From the NCBI RefSeq assembly GCF_001279775.1, contig NZ_LGDG01000293.1, forward strand, positions 1 through 27,735: a stretch of 27,735 bases of DNA. The letters run 5' to 3'. The stretch comes from Streptomyces sp. MMG1533. GTDB taxonomy: Bacteria > Actinomycetota > Actinomycetes > Streptomycetales > Streptomycetaceae. This document shows positions 14,702 to 22,314 of this stretch, piece by piece. Numbering within the stretch: position 1 is the stretch's first letter; each line of letters begins with the position of its first letter. Below the pieces are notes generated by a model. It was not told the DNA's origin. It saw only the letters and a list, made by a program, of their open reading frames with translations, and searched no databases. The position numbers were made by a program, and so were the translations under genes.

Positions 14702-15694
14702 GTGAGCCTCCCGCTGATCCCTCCCATGCTCGCCACGCCCGGCACCCTGCCGCCCGCCGCGCAGGACACGCGCTGGGCGTACGAGACCAAGCAGGACGGC
14801 CAGCGGGTCGTGGCCTATCTCGCCGGGGACGGCAGCGTGGTGCTGCGCGCCCGGTCCGGGGAGGTCGTCACCGTCGCCTACCCCGAGCTGCTCGCGCTCG
14901 GCCATGCGCTCGGCGCCACGCCTGCCGTGCTGGACGGGGAGGTCATGGCCCTGGACGAACAGGGCCGTGCCGACTTCCAGTTGCTCCAGTCCCGGATGGG
15001 GCTGGTGCAGGCGCCCGCCAGGGCGGCGCGCCGGGCGGCGGAGGCCCCCGTCCATCTCGTGCTGTTCGACGTGATGCACCTGGGAGGGCGCTCCCTCGTC
15101 GCTGTCCGCTACGCCCGGCGGCGCACGCTGCTGGAGGAACTGGATCTGGCCGGTCCCCACTGGTCGACTCCGACCGCGCTCGTCGGACACGGCGAACAGG
15201 CCCTGCGGGCCACTCTCGAGCACGGCCTGGAGGGCCTGGTCTGCAAGCGGCTGGACTCGGTGTACGAGCCCGGCGTGCGGTCCCGCTCCTGGATCAAGAT
15301 CCGCAACATGCGCAGCGAGGACGTCGTCGTGGGCGGCTGGCTGCCCGGCAAGGGACGGCTCACCGGCCTGCCCGGTGCCGTACTGGTCGGCCAGCGGGCC
15401 GCCGGGCGCCTGCGGTATGTCGGCGGTGTCGGCACCGGCTGGAGCGAGGTGGAGCGGGAGCAACTCGCCGCCCTGCTGAGGACCGCCGAGACGGACGTGT
15501 GCCCCTTCGACCCCGTGCCGCGGGTGCCGGGCGCCCACTGGGTGCTGCCCCGGCTGGTCGGCGAGGTCCGGTACAGCACGCGGACCCGGGCCGGTCTGCT
15601 GCGCCAGCCTTCCTGGTTGCGGCTGCGGCCGGACCTCGCGCCCGAGGAGTCGGCGGCCGACCTGCCGGACGACCCGCCGGACGACCTCGCCTGA
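14702..15694 (+). CDS. ATP-dependent DNA ligase (LigC/LigD-ligase type)
   Basis: A 330-aa ATP-dependent DNA ligase of the small bacterial type: a nucleotidyltransferase domain (about 1-205) followed by an OB-fold domain (about 210-315). Motif I is ETKQDGQR, placing the adenylated lysine at K30; motif III includes VLDGEVM; motif IV is EGLVCKR; and motif V is SWIKIRN. The last 15 residues are acidic and Pro/Asp-rich. Such ligases act in non-homologous end joining or gap repair with Ku and LigD; no Ku or primase gene is in this window. The start is GTG at 14702 with no clear ribosome-binding site; the sequence begins with the usual LPLIPPMLAT of the family, so the start is secure. Confidence 0.93.
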   Translation: MSLPLIPPMLATPGTLPPAAQDTRWAYETKQDGQRVVAYLAGDGSVVLRARSGEVVTVAYPELLALGHALGATPAVLDGEVMALDEQGRADFQLLQSRMGLVQAPARAARRAAEAPVHLVLFDVMHLGGRSLVAVRYARRRTLLEELDLAGPHWSTPTALVGHGEQALRATLEHGLEGLVCKRLDSVYEPGVRSRSWIKIRNMRSEDVVVGGWLPGKGRLTGLPGAVLVGQRAAGRLRYVGGVGTGWSEVEREQLAALLRTAETDVCPFDPVPRVPGAHWVLPRLVGEVRYSTRTRAGLLRQPSWLRLRPDLAPEESAADLPDDPPDDLA

Positions 15695-15773
15695 CACTCC
15701 GTCAAGGTCCAACTGTTGGGGCGCCCGTAACCAGAGAGACGCCTGCGACCTCTTGGCGCGGACATGAAAAGCG

Positions 15774-15793
15774 GGGAAGCTGAACTTCCCTTT
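15774..15793 (+). terminator. small hairpin with T-run before NLP gene
   Basis: GGGAAG (15774-15779) and CTTCCC (15785-15790) pair around CTGAA and are followed by TTT. This is a short intrinsic-terminator shape between the ligase gene and the NLP gene, 48 bp before the latter's start. An attenuator in the NLP leader is equally possible. Confidence 0.4.
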
Positions 15794-15837
15794 CCCCCAC
15801 AGCCGTTGGGCTGCGCCCGCACCAGGAGGAGGACGCA

Positions 15838-16614
15838 GTGTCGTCACCGTCGTTCAAGGCACACCGCAGGAGATGGGTCACCGGCCTGGCCGGCGCCGCC
15901 GCCCTCGTCGTCGCCTTCCCCACCGCCGCTTTCGCGGCCCCGCCGGCGGCGTTGCCCGCCAACGCCGAAGCCGCCGAGAACACGTACCAGCCGGCCTTCG
16001 ACTACGACACGGACGGCTGCTACTCCACTCCCGCCATCGGCCCCGACGGCACGGTCAACGGCGGCCTCAATCCGACCGGCGCCCTCAACGGCGGCTGCCG
16101 CGACGCCTCGGACCTGGACAACACCAACAGCTACTCGCGCTACAAGTGCAACAACGGCTGGTGCGCCTACATGTACGGCCTGTACTTCGAGAAGGACCAG
16201 GCCGTCGCCGGCAGCAGCCTCGGCGGCCACCGGCACGACTGGGAGCACGTCGTGATCTGGGTGCAGAACAACCAGGTGCAGTACGTCTCGACGTCCAACC
16301 ACGGCTCGTTCACCATCACGGCGGCGTCCGGGGTCCGCTTCGACGGGACGCACGCGAAGATCGTCTACCACAAGGACGGTGTCAGCACGCACTGCTTCCG
16401 GCTGGCCAACTCGGGCGACGAACCGCCGGAGAACCACAAGGGCACCTGGCAGTACCCGCCGCTGGTCGGCTGGAACGGCTACCCGGCGGCCCTGCGCGAC
16501 AAGCTGAGCGCGTACGACTTCGGCAGCGCCAACTTCGGCCTCAAGGACGCCAACTTCAACGCCCACCTGTCGTCGGCCAAGCCGTCGGGGATCGCGTTCG
16601 ACCCCAACGCCTGA
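15838..16614 (+). CDS. secreted necrosis-inducing NPP1/NLP protein
   Basis: A 258-aa secreted protein of the Nep1-like (NPP1) family, known as cytolysins that permeabilise plant membranes by binding sphingolipids; in bacteria the role is often unclear. The hallmark heptapeptide is perfect: GHRHDWE (in [16 protein letters not shown]), whose acidic and histidine residues bind the divalent metal needed for activity. The N-terminus is a signal peptide ([17 protein letters not shown], cleavage probably after AFA, about residue 33). The mature part begins with a family-typical [14 protein letters not shown]. Four or more cysteines could form disulphides ([18 protein letters not shown]). The GTG start at 15838 has an exceptionally strong AGGAGGAGG ribosome-binding site. 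It stands alone between a ligase gene and the GNAT relic. Confidence 0.95.
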   Translation: MSSPSFKAHRRRWVTGLAGAAALVVAFPTAAFAAPPAALPANAEAAENTYQPAFDYDTDGCYSTPAIGPDGTVNGGLNPTGALNGGCRDASDLDNTNSYSRYKCNNGWCAYMYGLYFEKDQAVAGSSLGGHRHDWEHVVIWVQNNQVQYVSTSNHGSFTITAASGVRFDGTHAKIVYHKDGVSTHCFRLANSGDEPPENHKGTWQYPPLVGWNGYPAALRDKLSAYDFGSANFGLKDANFNAHLSSAKPSGIAFDPNA

Positions 16615-16689
16615 GTCAGGGCACCGGATCGGGCGCGGGACACAGGACCCGACGCAACTGCGGCCCCCGTCCCCCGCCCGATCCTCACG

Positions 16690-16985
16690 TCTCACGCGCT
16701 CCGCACGGCACGCGGAGTACGAGCGCGCGGCCCGCCGGCCGACGACCTGGCCGTACGGCTGCACGCACTGCGCTTCGGCACGGCCGCGCCCCGGCTGAGC
16801 CGTCCGGTGGCCGAGCTGCCGGGCCGCGGGATCGTCGGCAACGCCGCTTGCGCGCCCGTCGGCGGCTCCTCGTCGATGCGATGGCCGGCCAGGCGCGCCG
16901 ACTCGGTCGCACCGAGGTGCGGTGGAACACACCCGTGTGGAAGGAGTCGGTCGAACGGCACGGGAGCACCGCCGTGAGGGTCTAT
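16690..16985 (+). pseudogene. probable GNAT acetyltransferase relic
   Basis: The 380-bp gap before hemC has no good gene, but pieces in two frames look like a degraded N-acetyltransferase. The clearest is [35 protein letters not shown] (about 16859-16966), which resembles the acetyl-CoA-binding helix and final strands of GNAT proteins ('G.GR.LVDA.A..ARRLG.TEV...V....ERHG'). An earlier stretch, [28 protein letters not shown] (about 16740-16828), could be the N-terminal helix. There is no convincing start, and the pieces are out of frame. Family call is tentative; the region might instead be non-coding. Confidence 0.4.
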
Positions 16986-16994
16986 CGTGGCCAC

Positions 16995-17930
16995 ATGTCC
17001 GTGCCCGAACTGATCCGTATCGTCTCCCGCGACTCGCCCATGGCACTCGCCCAAGTGGAGCGTGTCCGCGCCGAGTTGGCCGTCCTGCATCCCGGGGTGC
17101 GCACCGAGGTCGTGCCGGTGAAGACGACCGGTGACAAGTGGATGGGGGATCTGTCCGCGGTCGAGGGCAAGGGGGCGTTCACCAAGGAGGTGGATGCCGC
17201 GCTGCTGGCCGGCGAGGCGGATCTCGCGGTGCACTGCGTCAAGGACGTGCCGGCCGACCGGCCGCTCCCGGCGGGCACGACGTTCGCCGCGTTCCTGAAG
17301 CGGGACGACATCCGGGACGCCCTCGTCCACCCCGGCGGCCTCACCCTGGACGAACTCCCGGCCAAGACCCGGATCGGCACCTCGTCGGTGCGCCGGGTCG
17401 CGCAACTGGCCGCCACCCATCCGCAGCTGGACTGCGTGCCGTTCCGCGGCAACGCCAACCGGCGGCTGGCGAAGCTGGCGGCCGGGGAGGCGGACGCGCT
17501 GCTGCTCGCGGTGTCCGGCCTGGAGCGCATCGACCGGCGTGACGTGATCAGCGAGGTCCTCTCCCCCGAGACGATGATGCCGCCGATCGGCGCGGGCATC
17601 CTCGCCCTGCAGTGCCGGGAGGGCGACACCGAGCTCATCGACGCGGTCAGCGGGCTCGGCGATCCGGACACCCATCGGGAGGCGACCGCGGAGCGCATGT
17701 TCCTGCACGTCCTGCAGGGGCACTGCAACAGCCCGATCGCCGGGTACGCACGCGTGGACCGCAGTGGCGAGCTGTCCCTGCGGGCCTGTGTCTTCACCCC
17801 GGACGGCAAGACCCGGCTCAACGCCCACGAGTGGGCGGGTCGGCTCGACCCGGCGACGCTCGGCACGTCGGTCGCCGTGGCGCTGCTGCGTCAGGGTGCC
17901 CGCGAGATCATCGACGGCATCCCGCACTGA
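16995..17930 (+). CDS. hemC: hydroxymethylbilane synthase, divergent paralogue
   Basis: A 311-aa porphobilinogen deaminase, which joins four porphobilinogens into hydroxymethylbilane in tetrapyrrole synthesis. Present are the N-terminal [12 protein letters not shown] (the TRxSxLA region), TTGDK, the catalytic aspartate in VHCVKDVP (D84), RIGTSSVRR for substrate carboxylates, and the dipyrromethane cofactor cysteine C244 in [13 protein letters not shown]. Several positions depart from the usual enzyme: the cofactor loop is normally 'LGGGC..P', the RGN loop reads [11 protein letters not shown] instead of RGNVDTRL, and HSLKD reads HCVKD. The gene is alone, not in a hemACDB cluster, so it is probably a second copy, perhaps for a special tetrapyrrole or a redundant enzyme. 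ATG at 16995 is chosen because homology begins there. Confidence 0.9.
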   Translation: MSVPELIRIVSRDSPMALAQVERVRAELAVLHPGVRTEVVPVKTTGDKWMGDLSAVEGKGAFTKEVDAALLAGEADLAVHCVKDVPADRPLPAGTTFAAFLKRDDIRDALVHPGGLTLDELPAKTRIGTSSVRRVAQLAATHPQLDCVPFRGNANRRLAKLAAGEADALLLAVSGLERIDRRDVISEVLSPETMMPPIGAGILALQCREGDTELIDAVSGLGDPDTHREATAERMFLHVLQGHCNSPIAGYARVDRSGELSLRACVFTPDGKTRLNAHEWAGRLDPATLGTSVAVALLRQGAREIIDGIPH

Positions 17931-17943
17931 CGTCGAGGGGCCG

Positions 17944-18459
17944 TCAGGCGGTGCCCTCTTCGGCCTGGTCCCGCAGGAAGTTGCTCACCTGGCAGGCGAC
18001 GCCGTCACGCACCGCACCGGGGCCGACGGTCTGCTCGTGCAGTCCGATGCCGCCCGCCCACAGCCGGCGGTCGGCCCAGTCGTCGTCGACGCGCAGCTGG
18101 ACCTGGACGTCCACCTGGCTCAGGGACGCCTCCGGGCCGGCCGCGTACAGCACGGCGGTCGCCCGGCGCAGCGGGTAGACGTCGAAGCCCTCGATGAACT
18201 GCGAGTTGCGCCAGTCGATGAACGCGCTCTCCCCGTCGCGACCGATGCGCACGTCGATCTGGCCGTCCTCCAGATGGATGGTGGCGTGCCCGCTGCCACG
18301 GTTCTCGACGGTGACGCGGACCCGGAAGTACGTCAGCCCCTCGGCGGCGTCGTCCCGCCCGCGCGGCGGCTCGGCCGCTTCCAGGCGGTGGACGCGGACA
18401 CGCAGACCGGCATGCTCGTCGTACTCCTGCCAGTCCCCGACCACGTTCGGCTCGTACAC
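17944..18459 (-). CDS. uncharacterised cytoplasmic protein, 171 aa
   Basis: I do not recognise this family. The 171-aa product has no signal peptide or membrane span and is acidic. It has alternating beta-strand patterns such as GLRVRVHRLEAAEP, TYFRVRVTVENRGSG, ATIHLEDGQIDVRIG and VDVQVQLRVDD. This suggests a beta-sandwich of the type seen in DUF4352-like domains, where 'VRVTVENRGS' marks a central strand. The start is GTG at 18459 with GAGAGG upstream. A good vegetative-type promoter (TTGACA) lies 29-58 bp upstream of the start. It is convergent with hemC (13 bp between stops), with a small CTGACG/CGTCAG hairpin in the gap. It is apparently monocistronic. Confidence 0.8.
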   Translation of the reverse strand: MYEPNVVGDWQEYDEHAGLRVRVHRLEAAEPPRGRDDAAEGLTYFRVRVTVENRGSGHATIHLEDGQIDVRIGRDGESAFIDWRNSQFIEGFDVYPLRRATAVLYAAGPEASLSQVDVQVQLRVDDDWADRRLWAGGIGLHEQTVGPGAVRDGVACQVSNFLRDQAEEGTA

Positions 18460-18487
18460 AATCCACCTCTCGACCTCAGAGAGCTGC

Positions 18488-18517
18488 TTCCTATCTGTGT
18501 GCTGAGTGCACTGTCAA
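18488..18517 (-). promoter_or_regulatory. vegetative-type promoter for 171-aa gene
   Basis: On the minus strand a perfect -35 TTGACA (18517-18512), an 18-bp spacer and -10 TAGGAA (18493-18488), followed by the 171-aa gene start at 18459. The -35 is a consensus match for HrdB-type sigma factors. The -10 is one base off TAGGAT. Confidence 0.55.
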
Positions 18518-18553
18518 ATGAGCAGAATGCGCTGTGGCCAGCGAATTCGCCCT

Positions 18554-18610
18554 CTTGATCGGTGATCAAGCCGTGCGCAGGAAGAATTCGCCGACCGGCC
18601 GGACGGCCGG
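18554..18610 (-). terminator. two hairpins after ABC permease gene
   Basis: CCGGCCG-GA-CGGCCGG (18595-18610) and CTTGATC-GGT-GATCAAG (18554-18570) lie 40 and 80 bp past the permease stop at 18650. The first is GC-rich and terminator-like. The second is AT-rich and could instead be an operator for the 171-aa gene, whose promoter begins about 37 bp further on. Confidence 0.45.
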
Positions 18611-18649
18611 ATTCGCGCGCGTGCCGCACATCACTTTCCGGACGCCGGT

Positions 18650-19510
18650 TCAACGGGCCAGACGGCCCAGGAGCGAGGAGGCCGCCGCGATGCCGAGCGC
18701 GGCGGCCACGAGCAGCACCGCGAAGTCGAGCGGCAGGTGCGCGGGCGTACCGATGAGGAGTCCGCGCAGGGCGTCCACTTGGTGGCTCAGGGGGTTGATC
18801 GTGCTGATCGCCTGGAGCCAGCCGGGCATGACGGACACGGGGTAGAGGGCGTTCGAGCCGAAGAACAGCGGCATGGTGATCGCCTGACCGATACCCATCA
18901 GCCGGTCGCGGCTCAGCACGATGCCGGCGATGGTCATCGACAGGCAGGAGAAGAAGACGGACCCGAGGATCACCACCGCAGCGACGCCGAGCAGCTTGAG
19001 CGGGTTCCAGGTGAGCGCCACGCCGAGCAGGGCGGCGATGACGATGACGACGACGGCCTGGATGAGCGACTTCACGCCGGCCGCGAAGGCCTTGCCGGTG
19101 ATCAGCGCCGAGCGCGGGGTCGGCGTGACGAGGAGCTTGTTCAGTATGCCGGCGTCACGCTCCCAGATGATCTGGATGCCGTAGAAGATGGCGATGAACA
19201 TCGCGGACTGGGCGATGATGCCGGGCGCGAGGTAGTCGATGTAGGGGATGCCGTCGGTGGGGATCGCCTTGATGCGGGTGAAGGTCTGACCGAAGATCAG
19301 CAGCCACAGCGCGGGCTGGACCGCGCGGGTGTACAGCTCGGTGCGGTCGTGGCGCAGTTTCTGCAGTTCGACGGCGCACATCGCCACGACGCGGGTGGGC
19401 AGCAGCCGCCAGCCCGCGCGGGGCTCGGGCGGGCTCAGCAGCAGGCCGATGCCGTCCTCGCGGGCGCGGTCAGCCGACGCGGCCTGCGGTGCGGCGGGTG
19501 CTTCGGACAT
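18650..19510 (-). CDS. ABC-2 type exporter permease, DrrB-like
   Basis: A 286-aa ABC-2 family membrane subunit that pairs with the ATPase encoded just upstream to form an efflux pump of the DrrAB (daunorubicin) class. It has a cytosolic N-terminus with an amphipathic segment, then six spans beginning near AVQPALWLLIFGQTF. The family motifs YIDYLAPGIIAQSAMFIAIFYG, ERDAGILNKLLVTPTPR (coupling loop) and the late MPLFFGSNALYPVSVMPGWLQ with NPLSHQVDALRG are all visible. I chose ATG at 19510 because AGGAGAG precedes it at good spacing. This makes a 41-bp overlap with the end of the ATPase gene, implying coupled translation. It is the last gene of the MarR-ATPase-permease operon. Confidence 0.94.
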   Translation of the reverse strand: MSEAPAAPQAASADRAREDGIGLLLSPPEPRAGWRLLPTRVVAMCAVELQKLRHDRTELYTRAVQPALWLLIFGQTFTRIKAIPTDGIPYIDYLAPGIIAQSAMFIAIFYGIQIIWERDAGILNKLLVTPTPRSALITGKAFAAGVKSLIQAVVVIVIAALLGVALTWNPLKLLGVAAVVILGSVFFSCLSMTIAGIVLSRDRLMGIGQAITMPLFFGSNALYPVSVMPGWLQAISTINPLSHQVDALRGLLIGTPAHLPLDFAVLLVAAALGIAAASSLLGRLAR

Positions 19511-20309
19511 CGCGGAACTCTCCTGACTTCTCGTCGAGACCGCTGCCGGCGACGTCGCGGAAGACGTCCTCAAGGGTGGGCAGCGGGTCCGTTGCCTTGA
19601 GGCCGCGGCGCTCACCGAGTCCCCGCCGCAGTTCGGTCGGGGTGCCGAGGGCCCGGATACGGCCTCGGTGCATCAGGCCGACCCGGTCGCAGTACTGGTC
19701 GGCCTCGTCCATGTAGTGCGTGGTCACCAGCACGGTCATGCCGGTGGCCGCGCGCACGGCGTTGATGTGCTCCCACACGTCGGTCCGGGCGATCGGGTCG
19801 AGGCCGATGGTCGGCTCGTCGAGGATCAGCAGACGGGGCGCGCTGACCAGGGCCTGGGCGAGTTCGAGGCGGCGGATCATGCCGCCGGAGTAGGTGCCGG
19901 CCAGCCGGTCTCCGGCTTCGGTGAGGTCGACGGCGGCCAGTGCCTGGGCGACGCGCTCGGCGCGCTCGCGGCGGGGCACGTCGAAGACCCGCGCGAACAG
20001 GGCGATGTTCTCCCGGCCGGTGAGGCCCGCGTCGGCGGACAGCTGCTGCGGCACATAGCCCAGCAGGCGTCGTACGGCCATGGCCTCCTTGGACGCGTCG
20101 CGACCGAAGACGTGGACCATCCCGGCGGGAACGGGCAGCAGGGTGGTGATGCAGCGGATGGCGGTGGTCTTTCCGGCGCCGTTGGGCCCGAGCAGTCCGA
20201 AGACCTCGCCCTCCGCCACCGACAACTCGAGCCCGTCCACCGCGTGGGTCTCACCGAAGGAGTAGGTGAGACCGGTACAGGCGACGGCCCCGTGAGCGTT
20301 GCGCGTCAT
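19470..20309 (-). CDS. ABC exporter ATPase, DrrA-like
   Basis: A 279-aa nucleotide-binding subunit of a DrrA-type multidrug or antibiotic exporter. The Walker A is GPNGAGKTT (41-49), the Q-loop is VPQQLSADAGLTGREN, the signature is YSGGMIRRLELAQAL (a Y-SGGM variant common in DrrA), Walker B with the catalytic glutamate is RLLILDEPTIGLDP, and the switch histidine is in VTTHYMDEAD. The C-terminal extension (PTLEDVFRDVAG) is typical of the DrrA family. The ATG at 20309 overlaps the MarR stop by 4 bp (ATGA). Expression therefore depends on the MarR-controlled promoter at 20769-20796. Confidence 0.95.
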   Translation of the reverse strand: MTRNAHGAVACTGLTYSFGETHAVDGLELSVAEGEVFGLLGPNGAGKTTAIRCITTLLPVPAGMVHVFGRDASKEAMAVRRLLGYVPQQLSADAGLTGRENIALFARVFDVPRRERAERVAQALAAVDLTEAGDRLAGTYSGGMIRRLELAQALVSAPRLLILDEPTIGLDPIARTDVWEHINAVRAATGMTVLVTTHYMDEADQYCDRVGLMHRGRIRALGTPTELRRGLGERRGLKATDPLPTLEDVFRDVAGSGLDEKSGEFRDVRSTRRTAGRVG

Positions 20310-20761
20310 GACTCCTCGGCCTCCTCGTGCAGATTGACGGCGAGCCTGCGCAGGGCCGGGATCGCCGCGTGCAGCGCTTCCCGGTCCGCTTCGTCCAGCC
20401 GGGACACCTGGCGTCGTACGAGCTCGGCGCGGCGTTTGCGCCATTCGCTCAGCCGGGCTTCGGCCGCGGGGGTGGGCAGCAGTCGCGCGGCCCGGCGGTC
20501 GGCCGGGTCCGTCTCGCGCAGCAGATAGCCCTGTCGGGACAGCTGGTTGACCAGCGTCGAGACGGAGTTGCCCGCCAGGCACAACTCCTTGGCGGCGTCC
20601 GAGATCCCGATGCCGGGCCGGTCCACGACAAGGCGCAGCAGCTCCACCTCGGCGCCGCGCAGCCGGGGATCGGGCATGTCCCGGCGCAGACGGCGCCGGA
20701 TCAGCCGCTGGACGCCGACGAGCGCGTCGGCCAGCTCATCGGGGAAGGTCTCTGGTTCCAC
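20306..20761 (-). CDS. MarR-family repressor of ABC exporter operon
   Basis: A 151-aa MarR-family regulator heading the exporter operon. The winged helix runs through GISDAAKELCLAGNSVSTLVNQLSRQGYL, with the wing ETDPADRRAARL. N- and C-terminal helices form the dimer interface; the C-terminal stretch is rich in Arg and Glu. The start is GTG at 20761. The -10 element of the promoter is only 8 bp upstream, so the message is probably leaderless, which fits the lack of a ribosome-binding site. A perfect 25-bp palindrome covers the promoter, so it very likely represses itself and the drrAB-like genes until the pump's substrate binds. It overlaps the ATPase gene by 4 bp. Confidence 0.93.
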   Translation of the reverse strand: MEPETFPDELADALVGVQRLIRRRLRRDMPDPRLRGAEVELLRLVVDRPGIGISDAAKELCLAGNSVSTLVNQLSRQGYLLRETDPADRRAARLLPTPAAEARLSEWRKRRAELVRRQVSRLDEADREALHAAIPALRRLAVNLHEEAEES

Positions 20762-20768
20762 ACCGAGG

Positions 20769-20796
20769 AGATTACCTCTGTAGCAGAGGTAATCAA
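20769..20796 (-). promoter_or_regulatory. promoter with embedded perfect MarR operator
   Basis: On the minus strand, -35 TTGATT (20796-20791), a 16-bp spacer and -10 TAATCT (20774-20769), placing transcription start at about 20762, at or next to the GTG start of the MarR gene (20761). A perfect palindrome, GATTACCTCTG (20770-20780) / CAGAGGTAATC (20784-20794) with a TAG centre, spans from the -35 to the -10. A bound dimer would block RNA polymerase completely. Confidence 0.8.
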
Positions 20797-20963
20797 CCCC
20801 AAGGGTTGGTCAAGACCTCCGCGAGCGGGGCGAGTGCCCCGGAGGCGGATATCACTCAATGAATTCCATCGATTTCAGAACGTCCCCTTCCCTTGGTAAT
20901 TCCGGCATCTTTTCAACGTTTCACAATCACCCGGTCGCACACCGTCATCGAATTCCCCAAATT

Positions 20964-20989
20964 GTTTCGGACCCGGCGCCCGCGGGAAT
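20964..20989 (+). promoter_or_regulatory. possible SigB/F-type promoter of the sigma gene
   Basis: GTTT (20964-20967), 16-bp spacer, GGGAAT (20984-20989): one mismatch from the GTTT-N14-16-GGGTAT/C pattern of Streptomyces SigB/F-group sigma factors. It lies 135 bp upstream of the sigma factor start and suggests autoregulation. A small repeat GGAAT/ATTCC (20985-20998) overlaps the -10. The rest of the 362-bp gap (20762-21123) is unusually AT-rich for this genome, with four AATTCC copies, but shows no gene. Confidence 0.45.
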
Positions 20990-21123
20990 CGAAATTCCAG
21001 TGCTTCGGACAGGAGGCACGTCCGTGGGAGCCGGCCCGCCCGGCCGCGGGTGTCCTCCGCAAGGTCCGAGCCCGCGCCCCCGCGGTTCTGTCCATCCAGC
21101 ACCTGCTGAGGGAGGCGCGCACC

Positions 21124-21915
21124 ATGCCTGTCACAGGCAGAACAAAGCCGCATCCGCACGACGACGCCCCGGACACTGCCGCCGATTTCGCACGCCTTGC
21201 GCGCCTGCCCGCCGGCCCGGCACGCAAGGCGCTCCGCGACGAACTGGTCGAGACCTGGCTTCCGATGGCCGAACGGATCGCCGTCCGCTTCCGGGGGCGC
21301 GGCGAGTCCCTGGAGGATCTGTACCAGGTGGCCGCCCTCGGCCTCGTCAAGGCCGTCGACCACTACGACCCGAAGCGGGGATGCGCCTTCGAGGCGTACG
21401 CCGTGCCGACCGTCACCGGCGAGATCAAGCGGCACTTCCGTGATCACATGTGGACGCTGCACGTGCCGCGCCGCGTCCAGGACCTGCGCAACCGGGTGCG
21501 TCAGGCCACCAAGGAGCTGTCGCAGACGACTCCGGGCCGACCGCCGACCCTCGCCGAGATCGCCGAGTTCGCGCGTATGAGCGAAGACGAGGCGCGCGCC
21601 GGGATGGAGGCTCTGGAGTGCTTCACCGCGCTGTCGCTGGAGGCCGAGATGCCCGGCACCGAGGGGTACGCCCTGGGTGACGCGATCGGCGGCCCGGACC
21701 CGGCCTTCGACACGGTCGTCGACCGGGTTGCCGTACGGCCCTGCCTGGAGGCGCTCCCCGAGCGCGAGCGGACCATCCTCTACCTGCGCTTCTTCCGGGG
21801 CATGACGCAGAGCAGCATCGCGGACCAGCTCGGCATCTCGCAGATGCACGTCTCCCGGCTGCTCAGCAGCTGCTTCGACCGGCTGCGCGAGGAGATCCTC
21901 ACCGAGGCCCGATGA
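21124..21915 (+). CDS. SigB/SigF/SigG-family alternative sigma factor
   Basis: A 263-aa RNA polymerase sigma factor of the stress/sporulation SigB-F-G group. Region 2 is clear (SLEDLYQVAALGLVKAVDHYDPKRGCAFEAYAVPTVTGEIKRHFRD, with the group-typical HMWTLHVPRR). Region 3 follows (RPPTLAEIAEFARMSEDEARAGMEAL). Region 4 holds the -35-binding HTH (LPERERTILYLRFFRGMTQSSIADQLGISQMHVSRLLSS). ATG at 21124 is preceded by GGGAGG. Unlike many relatives it has no anti-sigma (RsbW-type) gene next to it. A degenerate HATPase protein is 4 kb away at 25429. Two promoters of the type this group recognises lie at 20964 and 22315, so it may control itself and the VOC gene. Convergent with the ANTAR gene. Confidence 0.94.
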   Translation: MPVTGRTKPHPHDDAPDTAADFARLARLPAGPARKALRDELVETWLPMAERIAVRFRGRGESLEDLYQVAALGLVKAVDHYDPKRGCAFEAYAVPTVTGEIKRHFRDHMWTLHVPRRVQDLRNRVRQATKELSQTTPGRPPTLAEIAEFARMSEDEARAGMEALECFTALSLEAEMPGTEGYALGDAIGGPDPAFDTVVDRVAVRPCLEALPERERTILYLRFFRGMTQSSIADQLGISQMHVSRLLSSCFDRLREEILTEAR

Positions 21916-21916
21916 G

Positions 21917-21934
21917 CCGCCGTCACTCCGGCGG
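21917..21934. terminator. small hairpin at sigma/ANTAR convergence
   Basis: CCGCCG (21917-21922) and CGGCGG (21929-21934) flank TCACTC. It overlaps the final codons of the ANTAR gene and starts 2 bp after the sigma gene stop. Short, so a weak shared terminator at best. Confidence 0.4.
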
Positions 21935-22255
21935 TATCCCCGGAATCTGCGTGGGACCGTAGCGGTCGAGGGCCTCCTCCAGCTGGGCGCGGATTTCCGG
22001 GGGCATTTCCCCGGCCCGCCCCCACAGGAGGATCAGGTCGGCGACGGTGCGCAGCTTGATGTTGGTGTGCTGGGAGACGTCCTTCAGCACTTCCCACCCC
22101 TGGTCGGGCGTGACTCTGCCGAGCGCGACGACCATGCCGATCGCCTGGTCGACGACGGCGTGCGAGGCGACCGCCTCCTTGAGCTGGTCGATCTCTTCCT
22201 GCAGCTCGAAGATGCGGTCCGACTCGTCGGCGGGCTCGTCCGGTACTGCTGACAC
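21923..22255 (-). CDS. ANTAR-domain protein without sensor domain
   Basis: A 110-aa protein consisting of a short coiled coil (about 13-32, IFELQEEIDQLKEAVASH) and an ANTAR RNA-binding domain (about 25-85: VVDQAIGMVVALGRVTPDQGWEVLKDVSQHTNIKLRTVADLIL). ANTAR proteins bind paired hexaloop RNA hairpins and prevent termination. Usually a GAF, PAS or receiver domain senses the signal, but none is present here, so dimerisation through the coiled coil may be constitutive or set by a partner. The start is GTG at 22255. It is divergent from the VOC gene (167 bp) and convergent with the sigma gene (7 bp). Targets are unknown. Confidence 0.9.
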   Translation of the reverse strand: MSAVPDEPADESDRIFELQEEIDQLKEAVASHAVVDQAIGMVVALGRVTPDQGWEVLKDVSQHTNIKLRTVADLILLWGRAGEMPPEIRAQLEEALDRYGPTQIPGIPPE

Positions 22256-22314
22256 GTTTCCATCCTGTCACTCGTCCGGCCCCGCGCCACCGGGCGGGAC
22301 GCGGACAGACCACC

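Noticed and set aside
15695..15837. Possible riboswitch in the NLP leader
   Set aside because: I checked for ydaO (c-di-AMP), cobalamin and TPP core patterns by eye and saw none. Only a short hairpin with three Ts is present, and it is recorded as a possible terminator.
20862..20998. Four AATTCC copies as a regulatory repeat array
   Set aside because: Their spacing (36, 53 and 42 bp) is irregular and they share no longer flanks. In an AT-rich patch this can be chance.
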